Positions 1 through 7,442 of a DNA stretch of 64,000 nt are shown here, piece by piece. Made by a program: the position numbers and the translations under genes. Below the pieces are notes generated by a model, which was not told where the DNA came from, ran no database searches, and saw nothing but the letters and a program-made list of their open reading frames with translations. The stretch is from Ruminococcus sp. (GTDB lineage: Bacteria; Bacillota; Clostridia; Oscillospirales; Ruminococcaceae), in contig JAJQIB010000032.1 of assembly GCA_021199375.1 (NCBI GenBank), positions 1-64,000 of the forward strand, written 5' to 3'. Position 1 is the stretch's first letter, and every line of letters begins with the position of its first letter.

Positions 1-55
1 AACCCCCGACCTGCTGATTACAAATCAGCTGCTCTACCAACTGAGCTACACCAGC
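1..55 (-). tRNA. tRNA-Thr (UGU), 3' end cut by the window edge
   Basis: Read on the minus strand, the segment begins with an acceptor strand GCTGGTG and a D-arm TAGCTCAGTTGGTAGAGC. An anticodon stem-loop follows: stem GCTGA/TCAGC around loop TTTGTAA, which gives anticodon UGT (Thr, ACA codons). The variable loop and the start of the T-arm are present; the rest of the T-arm and the acceptor 3' strand lie outside the window. Confidence 0.93.
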
Positions 56-243
56 GAAAGCGTTACAGCATCGACTTAGCAGCACAAGCATCAGTCTCGC
101 TCAACAGCTTTATAATTATAGCACAAAAATGAAAAGCTGTCAAGCACTTATTTTAAATTTGTTTGGTTGCACAAATTTAAACACTGATTTTTGTTTATTT
201 CGACAAAGAGCTGCCCTCTCGAACAGCTCTCGTCACTTCCCTG

Positions 244-1152
244 CTACTTACGTGTTGTAACCTTTTTCGCTTTACTCCAATCTCCATAAGACGTCTTGCC
301 GTTTGATTTTACATAAGCCTGCATTCTAAACCTATAAACGGTATCAGGCTTAAATCCCGTCATGCGGTATTCTGTCAGGCTTGATTTTAACAGCTTTTTG
401 GTTTTCCAGGATTTAGACTTCGTATCGTACTGCTGAAGCTTGTAGCCTGTACAGTCAACACCCTTCCATTTAAGCCTAATTGCCGTTGAGGTCTTTGCAG
501 CACCTAAAATGCTCACCTGCTCAGGCTCATCAGGCTCAAAGCCATTATATCCGCCCTTTTTTATCAGGCTCGGATAATCTACATACGCCCAGTCACGATC
601 TACATCCGAAGCTATGCCGCTTACATTTCCTGTAGATGTGTACTGCCACATACCGTAATCGCCGCTATAGTTTAGCGTATCTGAGTACTCGGCTATCCAT
701 AGTGCATAGCGACTTGCAACATCAGATGTTATATAGGATTGTAGGGGTGAGCGGCTCATATACAGTCCTGCGAAGTACCCATTGCCTTCCATTTCATCGC
801 AAAAGGCTTTAACAAGATTTGAGCAGAAGGTCTTGCCCCTTTTTAGCTGACTTTGCTCCTCAAGGTCGAAGTATATGGGATACTCTAAGGTTTTACCCTT
901 AATCGCCTCCATACAAACCTGAGCCTCAGCCCTCGCTTCATCTGCGCTTTCGGCATAGCTGTACCAGTAGGCGCCTACATCAAGCCCTGCGGCCTTAGCC
1001 GCCTTGTAATGCGACTCAAAAAGCGGATCCTTTTGCGAGATATACTCGCCAAAGCCTGCACGTATAATTACGAAGTCGATTCCCGAAGCTTTAACCTTAG
1101 CAAAGTCCACCTGCGTTTGGTATCTTGAAATATCAATACCCTTTACTGCCAT
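244..1152 (-). CDS. GH25-family phage lysozyme (endolysin) with C-terminal Fn3-like domain
   Basis: Glycoside hydrolase family 25 muramidase that would cut the glycan strands of peptidoglycan. The start GIDISRYQ carries the first conserved Asp, and YFDLEEQ near residue 95 matches the catalytic DxE of GH25. The hydrolase domain ends around residue 200. Residues about 212-302 form a fibronectin-III-like module, related in style to the Fn3 repeats of the C39 peptidase gene near 58 kb. There is no signal peptide, so export would depend on the adjacent holin, as for a phage endolysin. It is the last gene of the leftward lysis cassette and begins 4 nt after the holin stop. Confidence 0.93.
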   Translation of the reverse strand: MAVKGIDISRYQTQVDFAKVKASGIDFVIIRAGFGEYISQKDPLFESHYKAAKAAGLDVGAYWYSYAESADEARAEAQVCMEAIKGKTLEYPIYFDLEEQSQLKRGKTFCSNLVKAFCDEMEGNGYFAGLYMSRSPLQSYITSDVASRYALWIAEYSDTLNYSGDYGMWQYTSTGNVSGIASDVDRDWAYVDYPSLIKKGGYNGFEPDEPEQVSILGAAKTSTAIRLKWKGVDCTGYKLQQYDTKSKSWKTKKLLKSSLTEYRMTGFKPDTVYRFRMQAYVKSNGKTSYGDWSKAKKVTTRK

Positions 1153-1156
1153 CAGA

Positions 1157-1522
1157 TCAGTCCTCCTTTTTAAGCTTGCTGATTATTTTACTTATCCACA
1201 CAGCCTCCGGATTGATTTTGCCGTAGTTTTCTAAAATGCTCACAGCCTCCATCAAGGCTATGTAGACAAACACTGCCGTTGCCGTCATGGCTCCTGCAAG
1301 CTGAGATAGCTCGCAGCCTCCAAGGTAGCTGCCAAGCTTCTCAACGCCGATATCTAATCCACAGGCAACAAGCATGACTACAATCTCGGCTATCTTGTTT
1401 GCTCCGCCCTTGCGCATTCTGCTCGACTGTATACAGTCATTACAGTATGCTGAGATAAATCCCGTGATAAAGTCGGCAGCTGCAAGACCTATTACTATTA
1501 GCAGCATGATTATATATTGCAC
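1157..1522 (-). CDS. Phage holin, pfam05105-like (holin_4_1 / toxin-secretion type)
   Basis: A 121-residue protein with hydrophobic segments at residues about 1-25, 43-60 and 75-95 and a charged C-terminus ending KLKKED. The order of features (N-terminal helix ending AADFITGFISAY, basic loop with SSRMRKGGANK, then two helices) matches the phage_holin_4 family of clostridial and bacillar phages. The expected role is to permeabilise the membrane and let the endolysin out. It lies directly before the GH25 endolysin, the normal holin-lysin pairing. The family assignment is from memory of the pattern. Confidence 0.88.
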   Translation of the reverse strand: MQYIIMLLIVIGLAAADFITGFISAYCNDCIQSSRMRKGGANKIAEIVVMLVACGLDIGVEKLGSYLGGCELSQLAGAMTATAVFVYIALMEAVSILENYGKINPEAVWISKIISKLKKED

Positions 1523-1547
1523 ATAATCACCATTCCTTTCAGTTGTT

Positions 1548-2204
1548 TTATTTCACCGCAAGCATTCCGTTATAAGCGTACTGCGTGCCGTCTACCGAAA
1601 TTATTCCATCGTATATGTCACGATACTGGGCAAACGGTGTGAAGAAGAGGCTTTCACAGTAATCGCCATCAGAAAAGACTATCGGGGAAAGGGTCGTTTT
1701 GCCGCAGCCATTTACTACAAGCGATGATTTGATTGTCGAGAAGGTGGCGTCGCTGCTGCTGTTGTAGAAGGATGTCACCTGAGATGTGGTCGGGACGAAT
1801 GAGCGGACGTAAACACGGTCGCCATAGGTGCTGTCTGATGAGTAGACCATTGTAATCGCTGTATGTCCGTTTGCCGTTTTGGTGATGAACATATCACGAA
1901 TACAGGAGGTGTTGTAGTAGCCTGACATCATGAGCCCGCTGTCGGATTGGTACATTCCCGTGCCCACTGTGTAGCCTCGGTCGGCGTCAGCGTAGGAGGT
2001 GCCGTTTGAAAGGGCGACGGTGCGTATACCTGCCACTGAGCATTTAAATGCGGTTAAATCGTCTATCGTGCAGGTGATGCCGTTTGTGGCATCATAGGAA
2101 ATTGCATCGAAATAATCGGCGGCGTTAGCCTCCAGCCAGGTGCCAAGCTCGGCGATCATTTCGGATGTGGATGTTCCTGTGAATACTGTTTTAGTTACTG
2201 ACAT
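1548..2204 (-). CDS. Phage-type protein of unknown function in the lysis cassette
   Basis: A 218-residue protein without a signal peptide or membrane segment, rich in Ser, Thr, Tyr and Gly as tail appendage proteins often are. I recognise no domain. Its start ATG follows an AGGAGGAATAAA ribosome binding site that overlaps the stop codon of the BppU-like gene, so the two are translationally coupled. The position between a baseplate-like protein and the holin suggests a tail or receptor-binding accessory, as in the distal tail-lysis modules of siphophages. That is inference from position. Confidence 0.6.
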   Translation of the reverse strand: MSVTKTVFTGTSTSEMIAELGTWLEANAADYFDAISYDATNGITCTIDDLTAFKCSVAGIRTVALSNGTSYADADRGYTVGTGMYQSDSGLMMSGYYNTSCIRDMFITKTANGHTAITMVYSSDSTYGDRVYVRSFVPTTSQVTSFYNSSSDATFSTIKSSLVVNGCGKTTLSPIVFSDGDYCESLFFTPFAQYRDIYDGIISVDGTQYAYNGMLAVK

Positions 2205-2205
2205 T

Positions 2206-2895
2206 TTATTCCTCCTCTGCGTAGGATACGGTTGATGAAAGCCCAGCGGTGTAAAGATTTGCGTTGGAGGGGGTGCTACCGCTTGTTAGCTTTACAGAGC
2301 CTAGGTACTGAGTAACCGTGCCGCCTTGGGCATCTGTCACATAGTAGAGCGTGTCGCTGTCGGGCGTTAGAGCTTCATACTCCGTTTGTGTACACTTGAC
2401 TAGGCTGAGAGCTCCTAGGCGCACAGAAAGCTCGTCAGTGGCTGTCAAGAGGGCGTTTAGCTGCTCGGTAGAGTCGGCTTTGTAGGCTTCAAACTCGCTT
2501 ACAAAGGCTTGGTATTCATCGGTTGAGATTACTGCCTCATCGCCTACAGCGGCTGCGATTATAACAAGGTTTGCGGGTACGCTTGAAATAACCTCGCCGC
2601 TTGAGCCATAAAGCAGAAAATCAACGCTTGCATTACCGCTTTGAGTAAGGCTCTGATCGGTTAGTGGATAGGTCACAGAGCTTTCCCCAAGGCTGCCTTC
2701 GTTAACGGTGATTGTTCCATCGGGCTTTTTAACACGGATTTCGCTGCGATAGACATCCTCTAAATCAAGGCTTTCATTTTGGACAAAATAGCTAACCTCA
2801 ACAAAGCGAGAGTCACAATCGCCTTGCTTGGCGTAAATTGTCGATGGTGCGTGAGTGCAGGACAAATCAGTCGAAATTTGTGTTGTTACCACCAT
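2206..2895 (-). CDS. BppU-like phage baseplate upper protein
   Basis: Residues about 10-120 (STIYAKQGDCDSRFVEVSY, then KKPDGT and a strand-rich region ending SVPANLVII) resemble the N-terminal domain of lactococcal-type baseplate upper proteins (BppU_N). A short helical linker follows (EYQAFVSEFEAYKADSTEQL), then a C-terminal part with ALTPDSDTLYYVTDAQGG. The track ORF starts 38 codons upstream, but AAAGGAG placed 9 nt before ATGGTGGTAACA fixes the start at 2895. It is the first gene of the cassette and is preceded by a SOS-box promoter. No capsid, terminase, portal or integrase gene lies nearby. Confidence 0.72.
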   Translation of the reverse strand: MVVTTQISTDLSCTHAPSTIYAKQGDCDSRFVEVSYFVQNESLDLEDVYRSEIRVKKPDGTITVNEGSLGESSVTYPLTDQSLTQSGNASVDFLLYGSSGEVISSVPANLVIIAAAVGDEAVISTDEYQAFVSEFEAYKADSTEQLNALLTATDELSVRLGALSLVKCTQTEYEALTPDSDTLYYVTDAQGGTVTQYLGSVKLTSGSTPSNANLYTAGLSSTVSYAEEE

Positions 2896-2964
2896 TATAT
2901 TCATCTCCTTTGATTTTTGAGAAGGTATATCTCTAAAGGGCTTTTTTTCTTCCCTTCTAATTAT

Positions 2965-2993
2965 ATTATATCCGCAAAAGAACGTTTGTTCAA
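2965..2993 (-). promoter_or_regulatory. Promoter of the lysis cassette with overlapping LexA (SOS) box
   Basis: On the minus strand TTGAAC and TATAAT are separated by 17 nt. The -35 hexamer is embedded in GAACAAACGTTC (2980-2991), which matches the Gram-positive LexA/DinR core GAAC-N4-GTTC with RNRY-type central bases. A LexA dimer there would block RNA polymerase, so the cassette is probably induced by DNA damage. Seen directly; LexA binding is inferred. Confidence 0.75.
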
Positions 2994-3057
2994 GAGGTAG
3001 ATTGCACAATGTTTTTGGTGATTAAAAAGCTAAGTGTTGCATCGGTTTTTGATTTTT

Positions 3058-3103
3058 TTAAAAAAAATCCGCCAAAACAGCTCTTAATAAGCCATTTTGA
3101 CGG
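3058..3103 (-). terminator. Rho-independent terminator after the LysR gene
   Basis: On the minus strand CCGTCAAAATGGCT pairs imperfectly with AGCTGTTTTGGCGG around a TATTAAG loop and is followed by a run of T. It sits just after the LysR stop codon and before the lysis-cassette promoter. Confidence 0.8.
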
Positions 3104-3140
3104 AAAATCGTTTGATTTTTAGCGTTTTTTTCTCAAAAAG

Positions 3141-4034
3141 CTATTGTGCATTTTTTTCATCGGCTGAAAAATTCGGCTGATTTTTTAGCTCCTCGATTAA
3201 AATCCTTGCAATCGGTGTAAAAACCTGATATTTTTTCCAGATTACAAACAGCTTGGTTTCAAGCTTTGGATAGAGAGGAATAAAAGCAAGCTCTTCATCG
3301 TGGACAAGTCCGCCAAATGTAAGCATACCGCCTATGCCCTCCTTAACGAAAACTGAGCCATTGTAAAAAAGATTTGTATATCCGCAGTAACGGATTTTAT
3401 CAGCCTTGTCACCGCACCAGCGTGGAATATCAACGGCTATTGCCTGTTCAGAGCAAATTACTTCAATATCTGCTAAATCCTCAACAGTGATATTCTCTTT
3501 ATTAGCAAGAGGATTATCCTTTCTTACCACAAGTCCCCATAAATCCTTGTGCGGAATTTCAATGTAGTTATACTTTGAAAGATCCGGCGGTTCACAAATA
3601 ACAGCAAAATCAAGCAGTCCTCTATCAAGTCTTTCTGCAACCTGCTGCGTGTTTCCGCTGGTCAAGTGAAAATGCAGGTCGGGATAAGAGGGCTTTAGGC
3701 TTGCGACAGCCTTTGCAAGATAGGAAATCAAATATGACTCAGCACAGCCGATGTACACCTCGCCGCCTGTAATATCTCCGAGCGTGTCAAATTCAGCCTT
3801 TGTCTTGTCAACCATCGAAAGAATATCCTCCGCACGCTTACGCAAAAGCATCCCCTCATCTGTCAACACAATGCCGGTACTGACACGAGTAAACAGCTTC
3901 CTGCCAAGCTCATCCTCCAGCTCCTTCATCTGTTTAGAAAGCGATGATTGCGATGTATGAAGGTACTGTGCAGCTCTTGACATATTGCCCTCTCTTGCGA
4001 TTTCTATAAAATAACGTAAAACACGAATTTCCAT
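3141..4034 (-). CDS. LysR-family transcriptional regulator
   Basis: A 297-residue LysR-type regulator. Residues 1-60 hold the winged helix-turn-helix (MEIRVLRYFIEIAREGNMSR, then AAQYLHTSQSSLSKQMKELE). Residues about 90-290 form the periplasmic-binding-protein-like effector domain. It is divergent from a small protein, an iron alcohol dehydrogenase and a flavodoxin/aldo-keto reductase lipoprotein. An inverted repeat of LysR type (ATTATTC-N7-GAATAAT) overlaps its own -35 element, which fits negative autoregulation and control of the divergent operon. The inducer cannot be read from the sequence; a redox or carbonyl signal is a guess based on the targets. Confidence 0.95.
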   Translation of the reverse strand: MEIRVLRYFIEIAREGNMSRAAQYLHTSQSSLSKQMKELEDELGRKLFTRVSTGIVLTDEGMLLRKRAEDILSMVDKTKAEFDTLGDITGGEVYIGCAESYLISYLAKAVASLKPSYPDLHFHLTSGNTQQVAERLDRGLLDFAVICEPPDLSKYNYIEIPHKDLWGLVVRKDNPLANKENITVEDLADIEVICSEQAIAVDIPRWCGDKADKIRYCGYTNLFYNGSVFVKEGIGGMLTFGGLVHDEELAFIPLYPKLETKLFVIWKKYQVFTPIARILIEELKNQPNFSADEKNAQ

Positions 4035-4057
4035 AAATCTCAGCTCCTTTAATCATA

Positions 4058-4086
4058 AGTATACCACATTATATTATTCCTGTCAA
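4058..4086 (-). promoter_or_regulatory. Promoter of the LysR gene
   Basis: On the minus strand TTGACA and TATACT are 17 nt apart, about 25 nt upstream of the LysR start codon. The -35 element lies inside the LysR-type inverted repeat. Confidence 0.75.
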
Positions 4087-4093
4087 GAATAAT
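4073..4093. promoter_or_regulatory. Putative LysR operator (T-N11-A inverted repeat)
   Basis: A perfect 7-bp inverted repeat, ATTATTC-N7-GAATAAT, contains the T-N11-A core typical of LysR-regulator binding sites. It lies between the two divergent promoters and overlaps the -35 of the regulator gene. Binding is inferred. Confidence 0.6.
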
Positions 4094-4113
4094 GCTTTAT
4101 GAAATATATCTAT

Positions 4114-4142
4114 TTGACATTTTACTGAACATCGGTTACAAT
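4114..4142 (+). promoter_or_regulatory. Promoter of the small protein-alcohol dehydrogenase-flavodoxin/AKR operon
   Basis: TTGACA and TACAAT are spaced by 17 nt, 22 nt before the ATG at 4164. It is divergent from, and about 30 bp from, the LysR promoter. Confidence 0.75.
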
Positions 4143-4163
4143 AAAAACATAAGGAGGGATATC

Positions 4164-4400
4164 ATGGCTAGAGCAGATGATACTATGGGAATTCTTCAGC
4201 AAAACCTGATTGACGCAGGCTGTAGCGAACAGGAAATCAAATGCTGTTTAACACTTGCAGCAAATGATAATTGGACACAAATACTTCCTATTCTTCAAAA
4301 GCACAGAAATCGGCTGCTTGAAGGAATTCATAACGGACAAAATCGGCTCGATTGCCTTGATTTTCTCATTTACCAAATCTCAAAGGAACACACAAGCTAA
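4164..4400 (+). CDS. Small conserved protein of unknown function upstream of an alcohol dehydrogenase
   Basis: A 78-residue soluble protein beginning MARADDTMGILQQNLIDAGC and ending in a helical segment (LLEGIHNGQNRLDCLDFLIY). I have seen similar small helical proteins beside LysR and oxidoreductase genes in clostridia, but no function is known to me. The track ORF begins 24 codons earlier. The ATG at 4164 has AAGGAGGG 7 nt upstream and follows the promoter at a normal distance, so that start is chosen. The gene precedes the alcohol dehydrogenase by 23 nt in the same operon. Confidence 0.8.
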   Translation: MARADDTMGILQQNLIDAGCSEQEIKCCLTLAANDNWTQILPILQKHRNRLLEGIHNGQNRLDCLDFLIYQISKEHTS

Positions 4401-4423
4401 TTTTTTTTACAGGAGGAATTATC

Positions 4424-5599
4424 ATGAACATGAGCTTTAATTTCAACAATCCGACCAATCTTTTATTCGGTGTCGGCACACTTAATAAGCTTGGCGAGCA
4501 AAGGCTGCCAGGTAAAAAAGCGCTTCTTCTCATCTCAAATGGCAGGTCGACAAGAGAAAACGGCTACCTTGACAGAACCATTGACGGACTAACAAGGGCG
4601 GGCGCAGAATACGTAATCTTTGACAAAATCATGGAAAACCCTGTTAAAGAGGTTATCATGGAGGGAGCTAAGCATGCAAGAGAAAATCAGTGCGATTTTA
4701 TCGTTGCGCTCGGCGGCGGTGCCGTTATCGATTCGTCAGCCGCAATTGCTGCAATGGCAACCAATGACGGCGACCTTTGGGATTACGTTTTCGGCGGTAC
4801 GGGAAAATGTCAGCCGCTCAAAAACAATGGACTTCCGATTGTTGCAATTGCAACGACCTCGGGCACAGGATCTGAAATGAACGGCTTCGGTGTAATTTCG
4901 AATCTTGAAACAAACGAAAAAATCGGCTTTGGAGACCCATGCCTTACACCGGTTCTCGCAATAGTTGACCCTGAGCTAATGACGACCGTTCCGCCAAAAT
5001 ATACTGCATATCAAGGCTTTGATGCACTATTTCACAACACAGAGGTTATGATGTCAAACGGCGTGAACGTAATGAGCGAGGCACTTGCACTTTCGGCTAT
5101 CGAGAATATCGCTAAGTATCTTCCAAGAGCAGTTAAAGACGGCAAGGATATAGAGGCAAGAGAACACATAGCCTACGGAAGCACTATGGCAGGAATAACC
5201 ATGCAGCTTACCTCAACAACGGCACAGCACAGCATGGAGCATTCTATGAGCGCATATCATCACAATCTCCCTCACGGTGCAGGACTTATCATGATTTCCT
5301 ATGAATTTGCAAAATTCTTCATTGACAAGCACGCTTGTGACGGGCAGTTTATTAAAATGGCTAAGGCAATGGGAAAGCAAGACGCTGACAAGCCTGAGGA
5401 TTTTCTTACAGCGCTCAAAAGGCTTCAGGAGGAGTGTGGTGTTGACAGCCTTAGGATGAGCGATTACGGTTTTGATAAGAGCGAATGTATGACGCTTGCT
5501 GTCGGTGCAAGAACTATGCAGGGCGGACTTTTCCTTGCAAATCCCTGTGAATTCACTGACGAAGACTGCGCAGGAGTTTTTGAGCGTTCGTACCGATAA
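4424..5599 (+). CDS. Iron-containing alcohol dehydrogenase
   Basis: A 391-residue group III Fe-dependent alcohol dehydrogenase of the butanol dehydrogenase/YqhD type. The N-terminal domain carries the dinucleotide-binding GGGAVIDSSAAIA near residue 100. Metal-binding positions in the C-terminal helical domain include the His of MEHSMSAYHHNLPHGAG around residues 275-288. It probably interconverts aldehydes and alcohols with NAD(P)H in the cytoplasm. AGGAGGAATT stands 4-12 nt before ATGAACATG. It is the second gene of the LysR-divergent operon and is followed after 33 nt by an aldo-keto reductase fusion, so the operon looks devoted to carbonyl reduction. The substrate is unknown. Confidence 0.95.
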   Translation: MNMSFNFNNPTNLLFGVGTLNKLGEQRLPGKKALLLISNGRSTRENGYLDRTIDGLTRAGAEYVIFDKIMENPVKEVIMEGAKHARENQCDFIVALGGGAVIDSSAAIAAMATNDGDLWDYVFGGTGKCQPLKNNGLPIVAIATTSGTGSEMNGFGVISNLETNEKIGFGDPCLTPVLAIVDPELMTTVPPKYTAYQGFDALFHNTEVMMSNGVNVMSEALALSAIENIAKYLPRAVKDGKDIEAREHIAYGSTMAGITMQLTSTTAQHSMEHSMSAYHHNLPHGAGLIMISYEFAKFFIDKHACDGQFIKMAKAMGKQDADKPEDFLTALKRLQEECGVDSLRMSDYGFDKSECMTLAVGARTMQGGLFLANPCEFTDEDCAGVFERSYR

Positions 5600-5632
5600 C
5601 TTGGCATAATACTTACAGAAGGGAGCGTTAGC

Positions 5633-7147
5633 ATGAAGCGAGCTGCTTATATTTTAGTATTCTTATGTATAGCTGTGGCTCTGGTGGCTTGCAGCTCTGA
5701 AGGTAATGATTCTTCATCTGTTTTTGAAAGCAGCGCCGATTTAACAGAAAGCAGCCAAGCGCAGTCAAATGCTGAGAAGGAATCAGAAAAAAATGAGGAT
5801 GAAGGAAGCAATGAAGCTAATGATGCAGGCACTAATATACTTGTTGCATACTTCTCCTGCACCGGCACAACCGAACAAATTGCAAGCTATATCAATCTTG
5901 AGACGGACTCAGATATATACGAGATAATCCCGAAAATTCCGTACACGGAGGAGGATTTAGATTACACAAGCTCCGATTCGCGAACCACAATCGAGCAAAA
6001 TGACAGCACCGCACGTCCCGAAATTGAAGATCCGATTTCCGACATTGATGAGTATGACGTCATTTTCTTAGGGTATCCGATTTGGCATGGGCAAGCGCCG
6101 AGAATCATAAGCACATTTTTAGAGAGCTATGATTTTGCAGGAAAAACAATTATCCCGTTTTGCACCTCTCATAGCAGCGGAATCGGTTCAAGTGCCGAGA
6201 ATCTCCACGATCTCTGTGCTGATACAGCTACATGGAACGAAGGGCAAAGGTTCTCTTCAGATACGTCAGAAAATGAAATCGCTGAATGGATAAGCGATTT
6301 GGAACTACCGGAAGGTGAGGAATACGCTGTGGGTGAGTTTAACTTTGAAACAAAGACGGTTTTGCTAAACAGCGGCTATGAAATGCCGATTATGGGACTG
6401 GGAACATACAGTCTTACAGATGATGAGTGTGCTGTTTCTATTGAGGCGCTGCTTAAAGCAGGAGGCAGATTGATTGATACAGCTTATATGTATGGCAATG
6501 AGGCAGCTGTTGGACAAGCCATTCGGGACTCTGATGTGCCAAGAGAAGAGATATTTGTAATTACAAAGCTCTATCCCAGTCAATTCGATAATGCAGCTGA
6601 GGCAATTGATGAGGCGCTAGAAAAAATGGGGCTTGATTATATTGATATGATTTTACTGCACCATCCAGGAGACGGAGACGTAGAAGCCTACCTTGCGTTA
6701 GAACAGGCTGTTGCAGACGGCAAGGTGCATTCAATTGGTCTTTCCAACTGGTACATCGAGGAGCTCGAGGAATTTCTGCCTCAGGTGAATATTACTCCTG
6801 CACTTGTTCAAAATGAAATCCATCCATACTATCAGGAAAATGATGTGATTGAATATATACATTCATTAGGAATTGTAGTACAAGGCTGGTATCCGTTCGG
6901 CGGACGAGGTTATACAGCAGAGCTTCTTGGTGATGAAACAATTACTGCAATTGCTGAGAACCACGACGTCACAGCGGTGCAGGTCATACTGCGGTGGAAT
7001 CTGCAAAAGGGAGTCGTAGTAATTCCGGGCTCTAGCAATCCGGAGCATATCGAGGAAAATCTAGATCTATTTGATTTTGAACTATCCGCTGAGGAAATAG
7101 AGCAGATCAATGCGCTAGATCGCAACGAAAAGCACGATTGGTACTAA
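5633..7147 (+). CDS. Lipoprotein with flavodoxin domain fused to an aldo/keto reductase
   Basis: A 504-residue three-part protein. Residues 1-20 are a lipoprotein signal with lipobox ALVAC (Cys20), followed by a Ser/Glu/Asn-rich linker to about residue 65. Residues 66-225 are a flavodoxin-like domain with an FMN phosphate loop SCTGTTEQIA and the WHGQAPR loop. Residues 235-504 are an aldo/keto reductase barrel with all four catalytic residues: Asp282 and Tyr287 (DTAYMYG), Lys312 (TKLYP) and His343 (LLHHP). AKRs normally use cytosolic NADPH, so an exported version is odd. Electron delivery through the fused flavodoxin is possible but speculative. It is the last gene of the LysR-linked operon, with a terminator 46 nt downstream. 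Confidence 0.92.
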   Translation: MKRAAYILVFLCIAVALVACSSEGNDSSSVFESSADLTESSQAQSNAEKESEKNEDEGSNEANDAGTNILVAYFSCTGTTEQIASYINLETDSDIYEIIPKIPYTEEDLDYTSSDSRTTIEQNDSTARPEIEDPISDIDEYDVIFLGYPIWHGQAPRIISTFLESYDFAGKTIIPFCTSHSSGIGSSAENLHDLCADTATWNEGQRFSSDTSENEIAEWISDLELPEGEEYAVGEFNFETKTVLLNSGYEMPIMGLGTYSLTDDECAVSIEALLKAGGRLIDTAYMYGNEAAVGQAIRDSDVPREEIFVITKLYPSQFDNAAEAIDEALEKMGLDYIDMILLHHPGDGDVEAYLALEQAVADGKVHSIGLSNWYIEELEEFLPQVNITPALVQNEIHPYYQENDVIEYIHSLGIVVQGWYPFGGRGYTAELLGDETITAIAENHDVTAVQVILRWNLQKGVVVIPGSSNPEHIEENLDLFDFELSAEEIEQINALDRNEKHDWY

Positions 7148-7178
7148 ATTGGCTAACACACATCCTAAACGAGCTAAT

Positions 7179-7232
7179 GCTTTATAAACCAAAACCTGCA
7201 ATCCCGTCAATGTGAATTGGTGGGATTGCAGG
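7179..7232. repeat. 54-nt direct repeat containing a hairpin, copy 1
   Basis: This segment recurs at 9924-9977 with one mismatch (GCTTTATAAACC against GCTCTATAAACC, then identical through the hairpin). The two copies bracket the promoter and two genes of the LHH-nuclease unit. Confidence 0.85.
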
Positions 7233-7240
7233 TTATTTTG
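7193..7240 (+). terminator. Hairpin terminator after the flavodoxin/AKR gene
   Basis: AACCTGCAATCCC pairs perfectly with GGGATTGCAGGTT (13 bp) around a 16-nt loop and is followed by ATTTTG. It lies downstream of the last gene of the operon and forms the core of repeat copy 1. Confidence 0.75.
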
Positions 7241-7321
7241 CAGCTTCAATATTATTAACCATTGTGAATATTTCACAAATTTCCATGACTTATTTTGATG
7301 AAAATGCTGAATTTAAATTAA

Positions 7322-7350
7322 TTGAAAACATTTTCAAAATGTGGTATAAT
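7322..7350 (+). promoter_or_regulatory. Promoter of the surface protein / LHH-nuclease pair
   Basis: TTGAAA and TATAAT are separated by 17 nt. The spacer region contains small palindromes (TTGAAAACATTTTCAA and ACATTTTCAAAATGT) overlapping the -35 that could be an operator. The start codon is 93 nt further on. Confidence 0.7.
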
Positions 7351-7442
7351 GTAATTGTGAGAATCACGTGAACATATAAGCACAATATTTGATGGCTATG
7401 TATCAGCTTATATCATTATGCTTTATAATAGGAGAATGAGAA

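Noticed and set aside
1157-1522. Holin as a stand-alone toxin-secretion gene
   Set aside because: It is coupled to a GH25 endolysin, so the phage lysis role is simpler than toxin export; no toxin gene is next to it.
1-3009. tRNA-Thr as attachment site of the lysis cassette
   Set aside because: Prophages normally join the 3' end of a tRNA. Here the cassette lies on the 5' side and no second att copy is visible.
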